From contig JAFLDD010000001.1 of assembly GCA_017302575.1 (NCBI GenBank), positions 1,553,409 to 1,617,408 on the forward strand: DNA of 64,000 bases, in the 5' to 3' direction. Made by a program: the position numbers and the translations under genes. The stretch is from Alphaproteobacteria bacterium (lineage in GTDB: Bacteria; Pseudomonadota; Alphaproteobacteria; Rickettsiales; UBA3002). Below are positions 29,284-37,675 of the stretch, in pieces. Within the stretch, counting starts at the first letter, position 1. Each line of letters opens with the position of its first letter. The notes under the pieces were generated by a model that saw only the letters and a list, made by a program, of their open reading frames with translations, made no database searches and had not been told where the DNA came from.

Positions 29284-30003
29284 ATGACCAATCGCCCAGG
29301 TGATTTGCCAAGCTATCGTTACGGTAGTCCGTCTGAACCTACCCGTGACGAAAAAGGGTATGATGTGGCTGTAAACCGTGATGGTGCAAATTATGGTGTT
29401 CTTGGAGGCACTGGAGATTTTTCACCAGAGATAGATGTGCGCGATTACGGTGATTTCGTATTGAACTTAAGTGCAATCGACAAGCGGTTGGTGCGCACAA
29501 GTAAACCTATTATTCCATGGCTTGGAGTGCGCAATACATTACTTGATAACATGACGATCAATAACCAGCCTGAAGCTCCTATCGAAGTAAAATGGACAAT
29601 GTTACTAAATTATGTCGCGCAACATTTACCACAGGGTGTTGTGATGCCTGCGCAGTCGGAATTGCATGGTAAGCAGCCAGTAGGCGGTTTGGCGGAGCTA
29701 CTGATTACTGGGCTTGGGCTTCAAGGGTATAACGGCGCGCTGAACAACGCGCTTATTGAGGCGGAGGGATTTACTTTTGCCGACGAGGCCGAAAGGGATT
29801 TACTTGGCAGAGAGGCGGGTTCGTCGCGCGAGCTTTTGATTGATGATCCAGAGCTTGGCAGTGCGCATGAACGTAAACAATGGGTAGCAGCGCATGTAGA
29901 CCCGCAAGCGCCGATAGCGCAGGGTGAGAACCCCTATGGAGCGGTTGGAAGACTGGCTCGTGAAGCACGTGCTGCACATCCCAACGGGCAGGGCAAAGTC
30001 TAG
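29284..30003 (+). CDS. Orphan hypothetical protein (239 aa)
   Basis: I do not recognise this protein. It is acidic and polar at the N-terminus (many Asp, Arg, Tyr and Gly), with a central region IPWLGVRNTLLDNMTINNQP and an Ala/Glu-rich C-terminus. There is no signal peptide, membrane helix or known motif. It is monocistronic in appearance, lying between the divergent rlmB operon and efp (62 bp before efp). The stem-loop around its ribosome site suggests post-transcriptional control. Probably lineage-specific. Confidence 0.7.
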   Translation: MTNRPGDLPSYRYGSPSEPTRDEKGYDVAVNRDGANYGVLGGTGDFSPEIDVRDYGDFVLNLSAIDKRLVRTSKPIIPWLGVRNTLLDNMTINNQPEAPIEVKWTMLLNYVAQHLPQGVVMPAQSELHGKQPVGGLAELLITGLGLQGYNGALNNALIEAEGFTFADEAERDLLGREAGSSRELLIDDPELGSAHERKQWVAAHVDPQAPIAQGENPYGAVGRLAREARAAHPNGQGKV

Positions 30004-30065
30004 TCCCCGCTTGCATTCTGTGAATCGGGCGCTATGTTCCCGCCAGCAATTTCAAGGAGTGACTT

Positions 30066-30629
30066 ATGAAAGTCGATGGTTCAGCCGTACGTTCCGGCAT
30101 GGTGATTGAATATGAAAATAAGCTTTGGCTTGTAGTGAAGCACGAGATTCGCACGCCAGGTAACTTGCGCGCATTCAACCAAGTTGAATTGAAAGATGTA
30201 AAGTCGGGCACCAAAAACAATATCCGCCTGAACTCGGGCGCGGCGGTTGAGCGCGTGCAGATCGATTCACGTAAAGCGAACTTCCTATTCGATGATGGTG
30301 AGAACCTCAACTTCATGGACAATGAGAATTTCGAGCAATTCACTCTGCCTAAGGAGCTGATTGGCGATGCGCTGCCATTCTTGCAAGACAACATGACGGT
30401 GGATATCGAAATGTATGAAACCACACCGCTTTCGGTGAAACTTCCTGGTACAGCAGTTTGCGAAATCGTTGATACGGAAGCAGTGGTGAAGGGTCAGACG
30501 GCATCGTCGTCGTACAAGCCAGCAACGCTCGATAATGGCGCGCGCGTAATGGTTCCGCCTTATATCACCACGGGCGAGAAAATCGTCGTGAAGATCGAAG
30601 ATTTGAGCTTCATGGAAAGAGCGAAATAA
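30066..30629 (+). CDS. efp: Translation elongation factor P
   Basis: Ribosome-binding factor (187 aa) that rescues stalling at polyproline. It has the three beta-barrel domains of EF-P, ending TGEKIVVKIEDLSFMERAK, and the SSSYKPATLDNGARVMVPPY block of domain III. The tip loop of domain I, which carries the modified Lys34 in E. coli (PGKG), reads RTPGNLRAF here, so Asn33 occupies that place. No EpmA, EpmB or EarP gene is nearby. AAGGAG precedes the ATG. A stem-loop overlaps the stop codon. Confidence 0.95.
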   Translation: MKVDGSAVRSGMVIEYENKLWLVVKHEIRTPGNLRAFNQVELKDVKSGTKNNIRLNSGAAVERVQIDSRKANFLFDDGENLNFMDNENFEQFTLPKELIGDALPFLQDNMTVDIEMYETTPLSVKLPGTAVCEIVDTEAVVKGQTASSSYKPATLDNGARVMVPPYITTGEKIVVKIEDLSFMERAK

Positions 30630-30646
30630 CTTCGTAGAAGTTATTT
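30624..30646 (+). terminator. Stem-loop terminator at the end of efp
   Basis: AAATAACTTC (30624-30633) and GAAGTTATTT (30637-30646) form a perfect ten-pair stem with a GTA loop; the efp stop codon TAA lies in the left arm. Only a short T-rich stretch follows. The opposing cation-efflux gene ends at 30710, so it could serve both directions. The bases up to 30709 also include a small CGTCC...GGACG hairpin. Confidence 0.6.
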
Positions 30647-30709
30647 CATATTAAGCTCGCTCAAGCGCCGCTGTGCTTTCGTCCTCAACGGACGTCCATG
30701 CGTGGGTTA

Positions 30710-31642
30710 TTATGCTTCGCGTGGATCGGGGTGAATAATCACCTCTGCGCCTGGGAAAGTTTCCATCAATGTGTTTTCCAGCCTATCGACAATGTCGTGT
30801 GCTTCCCTGAAGCTCAGTGACGCGTCAATATCGATATGCATCTGCATAAACGGTTTATTGCCAGCGTAGCGTGTTTTGAGGTTATGGTGGCCACGCACCT
30901 CTGGCATGCTTTCCAACACCTCATAGATTTTTGCTTTTTCACTGTCGGGCATCTCTTTGTCCATGAGGTTGTTATAGGCGCGCAGGCCCAAGTCTTTGCT
31001 TGAGTAAATAATTGCAATCGCCATTAAGATGGCCATGGCAGGGTCAGCCCACAACCAACCTGAAACACTGGTGAGTACGAGCGCAACAATCACACCAAGA
31101 TTGAACAGCACGTCGCCGACGTAGTGCAATCTGTCTGCTGCGACGATGAGTGATTTGGTGCGTTTGGCGACATAGCCTTGAAAGAGCACGAGAACGCCTG
31201 TTGCAATCATCGCGATGATGGAAACACCAATACCGAGTGTAGAATGTATCATAGGCTCGGGGCTTGCCAGACGCTCAAATGACTGCAGCATAATGATAAG
31301 CATGGACGCCACAATGCAGGCGCACTGTGCGAGGCCAACAATGTCCTCGATACGTGTATGGCCGAAGCGGTGGTCGTCATCTGCGGGTTTGAGCGCGTAG
31401 CTTAGCGCTACCAAGTTCATTACCGAGGTCAGAACGTCAAAAAACGAGTCGGTGAGGGAGGAGAGCATGGCGAGCGAATCGCTCATCCACCATGCAACGG
31501 TTTTTAGGATAATCAGTGCCGAGGCCATGCCTACGGAGGCATAGGTGGCAAGGCGCATGAGCCGCGCGTGCTCTTCGTAAACAGTGCCGCGAATCTCTGG
31601 CGAGACGCTTGGTGTGTGATGGTGGTGATGAAAGGTGCCCAT
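30710..31642 (-). CDS. Cation diffusion facilitator (FieF/CzcD-like) efflux transporter
   Basis: Proton-coupled exporter of divalent metals (Zn, Fe, Co or similar) in the inner membrane, 310 aa. Six membrane helices are predicted. The metal site residues are present: Asp65 and Asp69 in TDSFFD, and His173 and Asp177 in RLHYVGD. A C-terminal cytoplasmic domain follows, with HHNLKTRYAGNKPFMQMHID. The N-terminus carries five consecutive histidines at residues 5-9, often metal-binding. HRFGHTRIED after helix 2 is typical of the family. Metal preference cannot be read from sequence. Confidence 0.92.
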   Translation of the reverse strand: MGTFHHHHHTPSVSPEIRGTVYEEHARLMRLATYASVGMASALIILKTVAWWMSDSLAMLSSLTDSFFDVLTSVMNLVALSYALKPADDDHRFGHTRIEDIVGLAQCACIVASMLIIMLQSFERLASPEPMIHSTLGIGVSIIAMIATGVLVLFQGYVAKRTKSLIVAADRLHYVGDVLFNLGVIVALVLTSVSGWLWADPAMAILMAIAIIYSSKDLGLRAYNNLMDKEMPDSEKAKIYEVLESMPEVRGHHNLKTRYAGNKPFMQMHIDIDASLSFREAHDIVDRLENTLMETFPGAEVIIHPDPREA

Positions 31643-31669
31643 GAGGTGACTATACTTAACGATACCTAC

Positions 31670-31697
31670 TTGTCACGTGGCCAATTTGCCGTATAAA
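31670..31697 (+). promoter_or_regulatory. Promoter for tRNA-Gly (and probably tuf)
   Basis: TTGTCA at 31670-31675 and TATAAA at 31692-31697 are separated by 16 bp, a good sigma-70-type pair. The expected start of transcription is a few bases before the mature tRNA 5' end at 31709. Confidence 0.65.
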
Positions 31698-31708
31698 GGC
31701 AATCCGAT

Positions 31709-31782
31709 GCGGGTGTAGTTCAATGGTAGAACGGCAGCCTTCCAAGCTGCATACGTGGGTTCGATTCCCATCACCCGCTCCA
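31709..31782 (+). tRNA. tRNA-Gly (anticodon UCC)
   Basis: A complete 74-nt cloverleaf: acceptor stem GCGGGTG/CACCCGC, D-loop with TTCAATGGTAGAA, anticodon stem GCAGC/GCTGC with loop CTTCCAA (anticodon TCC), T-arm GTGGG-TTCGATT-CCCAT, discriminator T and an encoded CCA. Its position just ahead of tuf matches the tRNA-tuf operon known in many proteobacteria. The final CCA is also the start of a long palindrome (31780-31815). Confidence 0.97.
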
Positions 31783-31935
31783 TTTACCCATCGCCATTTG
31801 GTGATGGGTAAATGGAAAGATGATGCTAGAGAACCCACAGGTTCACAAAACTTCAGGAGAAGTTTTGGACGGCGAAGCCGCCCGCAGGGTGGAGGCCAGT
31901 AGGCCGACATCAATTCCCATCACCCGCTGCATCTT
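31780..31935 (+). repeat. Composite hairpin element containing a copy of the tRNA-Gly 3' end
   Basis: Immediately after the tRNA lies a 16-pair palindrome (31780-31815, loop ATTT, one G-U pair). It is followed by smaller hairpins: GAACC/GGTTC, AAAACTTC/GAAGTTTT with loop AGGA, GGCG/CGCC-type and GGCC/GGCC. The block ends with a second copy of the 16-base tRNA-Gly 3' sequence attcccatcacccgct (31913-31928; original 31764-31779), followed by GCA instead of CCA. The copies are 149 bp apart. This looks like a tRNA-derived or tRNA-targeting repeat, or a remnant of an integration event. No coding potential is credible. Confidence 0.7.
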
Positions 31936-32039
31936 TTCCGCTTGCAGCGCCTGACGGTTTGCGCTAAACCCCGCCCATCCTACGCGCTGGAGCGCATGTT
32001 GCGCGCGCTTAAAATTTGTAAAGACTTGAGGAGTTTAAC

Positions 32040-33233
32040 ATGGCTAAGGAAAAATTTGAGAGAACGAAACCGCACTGTAACATCGGGACGATTGGTCACG
32101 TTGACCATGGTAAGACGTCGTTGACGGCAGCGATTACGAAAGTAATGGCGAAGCAGAACAGCAAGAACGCGTACAAGGGTTACGATCAGATTGACGCTGC
32201 ACCAGAAGAGAAGGCGCGCGGTATTACGATCAACACGGCACACGTTGAGTACGAGACGGAGAACCGTCACTACGCACACGTAGATTGCCCAGGCCACGCG
32301 GATTACGTGAAGAACATGATCACGGGTGCTGCTCAGATGGACGGCGCGATTCTCGTGGTATCGGCTGCGGACGGCCCAATGCCACAGACCCGCGAGCACA
32401 TTCTGCTGGCGCGTCAGGTTGGCGTACCTGCGATTGTTGTGTTCTTGAACAAGTGCGACATGGTTGACGATAAAGAACTTCTTGAGTTGGTTGAGATGGA
32501 AGTTCGTGAATTGCTCAGCAAGTACAACTTCCCAGGCGACACGATTCCCATCATTCATGGTTCGGCATTGAGCGCGCTTGAAGGTAAAGCGGATGGCTTT
32601 GGTGAAGAAGCGATTCTGAAGCTGATGGCTGCTGTTGATGCGAACATTCCACAGCCTGCACGCCCAGTTGACCAACCATTCCTGATGCCAGTTGAGGACG
32701 TGTTCTCGATTTCGGGTCGTGGTACGGTAGTAACGGGTCGTGTTGAGCGCGGTCAGATTAAAGTGGGTGAAGAGCTTGAAGTGATTGGCTTGAAAGACAC
32801 TCAGAAGACGACCTGCACGGGTATCGAGATGTTCCGCAAGTTGCTGGACGAAGCACAAGCAGGTGACAACGCGGGCGTATTGCTGCGTGGTCTGAAGCGT
32901 GAGGACGTTGAGCGTGGCCAAGTATTGGCGAAGCCAGGTTCGATCACGCCACACACGAAGTTCGAAGCTGAGGCGTATGTACTCACCAAGGATGAGGGTG
33001 GCCGTCACACGCCGTTCTTCACCAACTACCGCCCACAGTTCTACTTCCGCACGACCGACGTGACGGGCGTAGTGAAGCTGCCAGCGGGTGTTGAGATGGT
33101 GATGCCTGGCGATAACATTAAGATGGAAATCGAATTGATTGCTCCGATCGCTATGGATCAGGGTCTTCGCTTCGCGATCCGTGAAGGCGGCCGTACCGTA
33201 GGTGCTGGCGTCGTCGCTAAAGTAGTTGCGTAA
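32040..33233 (+). CDS. tuf: Elongation factor Tu
   Basis: GTPase (397 aa) that brings aminoacyl-tRNA to the ribosome. The G1 motif GHVDHGKT is at residues 19-26, DCPGH lies near 81-85 and NKCD near 136-139. Domain II contains [16 protein letters not shown], and the C-terminus [16 protein letters not shown] is canonical. AGGAG precedes the ATG. It lies between tRNA-Gly and tRNA-Trp, the usual position of the tufB copy. A second tuf in the str operon is likely but outside this window. Confidence 0.98.
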   Translation: MAKEKFERTKPHCNIGTIGHVDHGKTSLTAAITKVMAKQNSKNAYKGYDQIDAAPEEKARGITINTAHVEYETENRHYAHVDCPGHADYVKNMITGAAQMDGAILVVSAADGPMPQTREHILLARQVGVPAIVVFLNKCDMVDDKELLELVEMEVRELLSKYNFPGDTIPIIHGSALSALEGKADGFGEEAILKLMAAVDANIPQPARPVDQPFLMPVEDVFSISGRGTVVTGRVERGQIKVGEELEVIGLKDTQKTTCTGIEMFRKLLDEAQAGDNAGVLLRGLKREDVERGQVLAKPGSITPHTKFEAEAYVLTKDEGGRHTPFFTNYRPQFYFRTTDVTGVVKLPAGVEMVMPGDNIKMEIELIAPIAMDQGLRFAIREGGRTVGAGVVAKVVA

Positions 33234-33256
33234 GCGACTGCCAAAAGACTAACGAA

Positions 33257-33284
33257 AAGCCCACTGGAAACGGTGGGCTTTTTT
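33257..33284 (+). terminator. Intrinsic terminator of tuf
   Basis: AAGCCCAC (33257-33264) pairs with GTGGGCTT (33273-33280) across eight bases and runs into TTTTTT. It is 23 bp after the tuf stop. It separates tuf from tRNA-Trp, which has its own promoter-like sequence. Confidence 0.88.
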
Positions 33285-33290
33285 GTTGGC

Positions 33291-33319
33291 TAGACAAGCG
33301 CGTTATCTCTCATTATAAG
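33291..33319 (+). promoter_or_regulatory. Putative promoter of tRNA-Trp
   Basis: TAGACA (33291-33296) and TATAAG (33314-33319) are spaced by 17 bp and lie about 27 bp ahead of the tRNA, after the tuf terminator. The match is fair rather than perfect. Confidence 0.5.
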
Positions 33320-33345
33320 CGCGACGTCAGATGCCATGTGCATGT

Positions 33346-33421
33346 AGGGGTGTAGCTCAACTGGCAGAGCGTCGGTCTCCAAAACCGAAGGTTGCAGGTT
33401 CGATTCCTGTCGCCCCTGCCA
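33346..33421 (+). tRNA. tRNA-Trp (anticodon CCA)
   Basis: A 76-nt cloverleaf: acceptor AGGGGTG/CGCCCCT (one T-G pair), D-arm GCTC...GAGC, anticodon stem CGGTC-type with loop CTCCAAA (anticodon CCA), T-arm GCAGG-TTCGATT-CCTGT, discriminator G and an encoded CCA. In many bacteria this tRNA sits directly before secE; here 26 kb of polysaccharide genes intervene. Confidence 0.97.
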
Positions 33422-33436
33422 ACTTTGTTGGCTTTT
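33418..33436 (+). terminator. Intrinsic terminator fused to the tRNA-Trp 3' end
   Basis: GCCAAC (33418-33423), whose first bases are the tRNA discriminator and CCA, pairs with GTTGGC (33427-33432) over a TTT loop and runs into TTTT. Transcription of tRNA-Trp therefore stops before the opposing polysaccharide genes, whose first stop codon is at 33443. Confidence 0.75.
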
Positions 33437-33442
33437 AAGTAT

Positions 33443-34552
33443 CTATAATTTCAGCAAATCTTTAAGTCGATTTAGTATTGTCTGCGCCGAGAAATGTTGC
33501 GCGATGTGCGCGGCGCTTGCTTCGCCCATACGGGCAGTTTTGGCGGGGTCGCGTGCGAGTTCCGCTATCCGTGCGGCGCAGGCATTCACATCGCCTACGG
33601 GAATAAGATAGCCCGTTTCACCCTCGCGAATGATTTCCTGTGGCCCACCAGACTGTGTTGCAATGACTGCAACGCCTGCACCCGAAGCTTCGAGTACCGT
33701 GCGCGAGAAAGACTCAGAGACCGAGCAATTCAGGCTCATATACGCTGATTCGAGCAGGGGGAAGGTGTCGGCCACGAAACCACCAAACGTGACGCGGTGA
33801 CTCATACCAAGTTGCTCGGCGCGCGCATTCAGGGCGTTACGATACTCACTATTTTTGGCGAGACCCATGTCAGAACCATAAAAATGTAGCTCAAGGTCTG
33901 GGTCATCTTGTGCAGCGATGGCGAAAGCTTCCAGCCCCATGTCTTGGCCTTTGCCTGCAATATAATTGCCGACATAGAGGATGCGCTTGGGCCCATTTGT
34001 CCAAAGCTGATGTTGGCGGGTGCGGCCCTGATAGATGTTGTAAATGACTTCTGGCTGCATGGCTGCGGGTAATATGCTGCGGATAAATTGTGATACGGCA
34101 ACCATGTGATCGCTGGTGGCGCGCACAACCGCGAGAATGGGACGCGCTAGTGGGCCAGCAAATCGGCGCGGCTCGCAACGTACCCATGTGATAATTAGGC
34201 CTTGATAGTAGAATAGGCGCATCATGGCGCCTTGCAGTATATAGAAATCATTAAGCAGCAGACGAGTGGCGTGGTCGCGCTGCATCATACGACGTAATTT
34301 CCAACCACTAATAAGCAGTGCTGGCACATAACGCCGCAACACACTCACGCGCTTGGAGGGTGCATAAATAGGTAGGGTCTCTACGCGCCAAAAGCCTGTT
34401 AACTCGCTGGGCGGAATGGCGTGATCTTCGGGTAATACTAGTACGATACGTGCTGATTCGCGTAATGCTTGGGCGAAGTTACGCAGTGATGTGAATGAGC
34501 CTGTCACATTCCTCGCGGCATCCACGGCATAGATGATGGGAAGGGTGCTCAT
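33443..34552 (-). CDS. Glycosyltransferase family 4
   Basis: A 369-aa GT-B enzyme, the last gene of the leftward polysaccharide operon. The donor half contains RILYVGNYIAGKGQDMGLEA around residues 195-215 and the acidic E-x7-E stretch ESFSRTVLEASGAGVAVIA near residue 285. The N-terminal acceptor half begins IIYAVDAARNVTGSFTSLRN. The sugar and acceptor are unknown. Its start overlaps the acyltransferase stop (ATGA). The 3' end lies 22 bp from the tRNA-Trp gene. Confidence 0.87.
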   Translation of the reverse strand: MSTLPIIYAVDAARNVTGSFTSLRNFAQALRESARIVLVLPEDHAIPPSELTGFWRVETLPIYAPSKRVSVLRRYVPALLISGWKLRRMMQRDHATRLLLNDFYILQGAMMRLFYYQGLIITWVRCEPRRFAGPLARPILAVVRATSDHMVAVSQFIRSILPAAMQPEVIYNIYQGRTRQHQLWTNGPKRILYVGNYIAGKGQDMGLEAFAIAAQDDPDLELHFYGSDMGLAKNSEYRNALNARAEQLGMSHRVTFGGFVADTFPLLESAYMSLNCSVSESFSRTVLEASGAGVAVIATQSGGPQEIIREGETGYLIPVGDVNACAARIAELARDPAKTARMGEASAAHIAQHFSAQTILNRLKDLLKL

Positions 34553-36498
34553 GGCAAAATCTTCTCCCGCGTTAGGCGCTTGGCGAAATATGCTTCGCCC
34601 GCTTCGCTATAGTGGTTACGATCTTTCCAATAGGTTTGTTCGCAATTCATGAAGTCGTTCTTCATATCGAGCTGAATGAGGTCAATTTGTGAGCGGTAGT
34701 GAATAGTGCTGCTGCTCAAGGCATCACTAATAGCGCTATCGAAGCCTCGAAATACGGCTTCTTGATTGGGCCTAAGAGTGAAGGGATAATCGCAGCCTCG
34801 CTGGATCACCATGGTTTCAGTGATCTCTGGCTCAAGGCGCGGCCCTAGCCAAGTGACGCGTGCAAACGGGGTGAGCTTCACCAGATAATCACGTGCGGCG
34901 TTAATGCTGTCGCGGTTGGGTGTGAAATCAGGGACGCGCGCGTCAAGCGGCAGGCCTGAAATCATATCTTGTGCAAGTGGTCGGCCATGCATATCGCGCA
35001 GCATTTCCCAGCCAGCTTGCTCATACATGATATGTTCGAAAAGGGATGGGTGACGCTCAAGCATCTTCAAGAATGGCAGGTAATTGCAGGTCGCCAGCGT
35101 TTCATAAGGCCTGCACATGCCTTGCGCAAAACCAACAAGGAATGGCGCATCCGCCAAACTATGGCGCATGACGTGAAAGAGATTCATGGCGTGCGAATCA
35201 CCAATAATGGCAATCCCTTTACCGTATGTTTTGCTGCAGGCTGCAATGCGCGGTTCGTCGGCCTCGGTCAGTTGGTTGAGGTTGAATCTGCAATCGCCAT
35301 TGTCATATTCAAAGCGGCGCGCCTGTTCTTTTTGCATCAAACTAAAGGCATTACGCTGAAATGCGGTGGCTTGTGCTTGCCATGCTTCCAGTCTGCCATG
35401 GGTTAGGTGGCCATGAACGCCAATACCAATCACCATCAACGCAATCAGTATGGCGACGCGCAGCCCCGTGCGGCCATTCACATAATGGCGATGCGCTTTA
35501 TTGCGGAAAGGTTGCTCGACGAAGTACCATGTGAGTGCGGCAAGCAGTAAGGCTGCAGCAACGAGCGCCAGTAATGCAATCGTGTGTGTTTCATGAATCG
35601 TGCGGATACGCGCGAATGCAAAAATGGGGTGATGCCAAAGATAGGCACTATAGCTGATGAGGCCGATAGCAACGACAGGGCGAAGCGAAAGAGCGCGACC
35701 TACCCAGCTATCGGAGGTCGCGAAAAGAATAATCAGCGCGGTGCCTAACACAGGCGCTAAACTATAGGCGGACGGCAGGCGTATATGCTCACCAAGGGTG
35801 AAAAAGGATGCCAGAATAAGTGCCAAGCCAAGCATGGCAAGAAGGTTGTGCTTGCGCGGCGCATGCTGGTGATGCGCAAAAGCGCAAAGCGCACCAACCA
35901 TCAATTCCCAAGCGCGTGTTGGTAGTAAAAAGAAATTGGCGCTAGGCATCATGCGTGACGCATATTCACAGGCGATGAAACTAATGACTCCCGCAAGCAG
36001 CATAAAGAGCATGGTAGGACGTTTACCAAAGCGCCAAAGCACGATCATTGCGATTGGAAAGAGCACATAAAACTGCTCTTCGACGCCGAGGCTCCATGTA
36101 TGTAGTAGGGGTTGCTGCGCAGCATCTGCGGCGAAATAGCTGCTCTCACGCCAGAAAAAGATATTGGGCACAAAAAAGATAGTAGCGATTAGGCTGCGTG
36201 CGAATACGTCATACTGTGATGGGAGCATCCATGCCCATGCACCGATACTCGTGATAAGCAGCACGCAAAATAATGCGGGTAATATGCGTCGCGCACGGCG
36301 TTCGTAGAAGCGCGCAATGGAGAAAGTGCCGCGTGCTACATCATCTAGGATGATGCAGGTAATCAGGTAGCCCGAGATAACGAAGAATACATCGACACCC
36401 AAAAATCCACCGCTTAATCCGCTAAATCCCGCGTGAAAAAGTATCACCGGAAGCACCGCCAGTGCACGCAGGCCATCTATCTCGCTACGATATTTCAT
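34549..36498 (-). CDS. OafA/YrhL-type O-acyltransferase with SGNH domain
   Basis: A 649-aa inner-membrane enzyme that acetylates (or otherwise acylates) a surface glycan. The N-terminal acyltransferase-3 domain has about ten membrane helices, starting YRSEIDGLRALAVLPVILFH with the catalytic-type His and FFVISGYLIT. The C-terminal periplasmic SGNH-hydrolase-like domain (from about residue 400) has IIGDSHAMN and a late DRNHYSEAG motif that supplies the Asp-His pair. The whole fold is of normal length. It lies 7 bp downstream of a glycosyltransferase and is coupled to the next one. Confidence 0.92.
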   Translation of the reverse strand: MKYRSEIDGLRALAVLPVILFHAGFSGLSGGFLGVDVFFVISGYLITCIILDDVARGTFSIARFYERRARRILPALFCVLLITSIGAWAWMLPSQYDVFARSLIATIFFVPNIFFWRESSYFAADAAQQPLLHTWSLGVEEQFYVLFPIAMIVLWRFGKRPTMLFMLLAGVISFIACEYASRMMPSANFFLLPTRAWELMVGALCAFAHHQHAPRKHNLLAMLGLALILASFFTLGEHIRLPSAYSLAPVLGTALIILFATSDSWVGRALSLRPVVAIGLISYSAYLWHHPIFAFARIRTIHETHTIALLALVAAALLLAALTWYFVEQPFRNKAHRHYVNGRTGLRVAILIALMVIGIGVHGHLTHGRLEAWQAQATAFQRNAFSLMQKEQARRFEYDNGDCRFNLNQLTEADEPRIAACSKTYGKGIAIIGDSHAMNLFHVMRHSLADAPFLVGFAQGMCRPYETLATCNYLPFLKMLERHPSLFEHIMYEQAGWEMLRDMHGRPLAQDMISGLPLDARVPDFTPNRDSINAARDYLVKLTPFARVTWLGPRLEPEITETMVIQRGCDYPFTLRPNQEAVFRGFDSAISDALSSSTIHYRSQIDLIQLDMKNDFMNCEQTYWKDRNHYSEAGEAYFAKRLTREKILP

Positions 36499-36505
36499 GA
36501 GGCGC

Positions 36506-37675
36506 TCAATTTTCTACCAGCAGTTTCCATGATGCGCCGACCGTTTCAAGACTGAAATCGGTCACACGTGCGCTACAATTGGGTGCATGGGGCTGCTCTA
36601 GCGCCTGCGCTAACGCATCCACCCACATGTGCTGATGATTTATATCGTCAATCCGAGGCATGAGAGTGCCATAGTCAGTATGTGTGATGCGATGAGTGGG
36701 GTAGGGGCCTTTGCTGGTATCATGCTTATGTAGAATCGCACGCGCACCCCATGGAGTATCGGCAGCGATGATAGGTACGCCTGCAGCCATTGCTTCAAGC
36801 AGCACGTTGGGGAAGCCCTCAGTGGCCGAAGTCAGTGCCAAGACACGACCCAGCGCGATAAATGGCAGAACATTCTTTTGATAGCCTGCAAAAATTACAG
36901 CATTTTGTGCTGGTGACATATCATCTGTTGCAAGGGCAAGGTCGCTACATTGAGTGCGCAGTGATTGCAACATGGGTCCATCGCCCACCAGTAGTAATTT
37001 GATGCCAGCTTCGCGCTTACTTAGTGCCGAGAATACGCGAATGAGGTGGTGAAATCCTTTTTCAACCGACAAGCGCCCAACCGCCACAATGACCTTTTGA
37101 TTTCTCAAAGCAGCGTAGGCCTGAGGTAGCGGTTCATTCAAGCGCTCAGCGATAGCTAGTGGCTCAATGAAGGGCGAAATCACATGAATTCTTGATTGCG
37201 CATAGCTCGGTATTTCCTGCCTAAGACCATCTGACACCGGCACAATCGCCCCCGCGAGAAGATAGATGATAGGATCAATCACATAGTGAAACAGCCAGCG
37301 TTGCGCGCACGAACTAACGGGGTCATATTTACGTGAGCCGCGAATGGAGATGATACTGCGTGCATTCTTGCCAGCTAATACATTGACCATATTAGGCCCT
37401 GAAAGAAAGCTGATGGCGACATCGTGCTGCTGTTTGAGGCTGCGGAATGTGCGAATTCTGCGCCACCAACGCACAAACTGATTGCTAGATGCGGTGTCGA
37501 GCAATGTTACATGCACCTTTGCATCGAGTGGTGCGTGACCAGCAGAGTAAGTGCCTGTATTGGTAAATAGCGCAATCGTAACATCCATCGATTGTGCGAG
37601 GCAGTTAGCGAGGCGTATGAATGAAGTCTCTGCGCCGCCATAGCCTAATTGTGTGGTGAGCATCAGAATTTTCAT
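36506..37675 (-). CDS. Glycosyltransferase family 4
   Basis: A 389-aa GT-B glycosyltransferase starting MKILMLTTQLGYGGAETSFI, the glycine-rich loop common to GT4 enzymes of glycan assembly. The donor domain has VIVAVGRLSVEKGFHHLIRV followed by SATEGFPNVLLEAMAAGVPI, including the E-x7-E acidic pair. I start at 37675, where ATG overlaps the upstream TGA by one base pair step (ATGA); a longer reading adds nine residues. Acceptor unknown. Confidence 0.9.
   Translation of the reverse strand: MKILMLTTQLGYGGAETSFIRLANCLAQSMDVTIALFTNTGTYSAGHAPLDAKVHVTLLDTASSNQFVRWWRRIRTFRSLKQQHDVAISFLSGPNMVNVLAGKNARSIISIRGSRKYDPVSSCAQRWLFHYVIDPIIYLLAGAIVPVSDGLRQEIPSYAQSRIHVISPFIEPLAIAERLNEPLPQAYAALRNQKVIVAVGRLSVEKGFHHLIRVFSALSKREAGIKLLLVGDGPMLQSLRTQCSDLALATDDMSPAQNAVIFAGYQKNVLPFIALGRVLALTSATEGFPNVLLEAMAAGVPIIAADTPWGARAILHKHDTSKGPYPTHRITHTDYGTLMPRIDDINHQHMWVDALAQALEQPHAPNCSARVTDFSLETVGASWKLLVEN

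Noticed and set aside
31656..31913. An 85-aa reading frame on the minus strand across tRNA-Gly
   Set aside because: It is antisense to the tRNA and the hairpin element; such frames are known artefacts of tRNA genes and have no ribosome site.
31980..33008. A 342-aa minus-strand frame opposite tuf
   Set aside because: The plus strand encodes unmistakable EF-Tu; the antisense frame arises from its codon bias.
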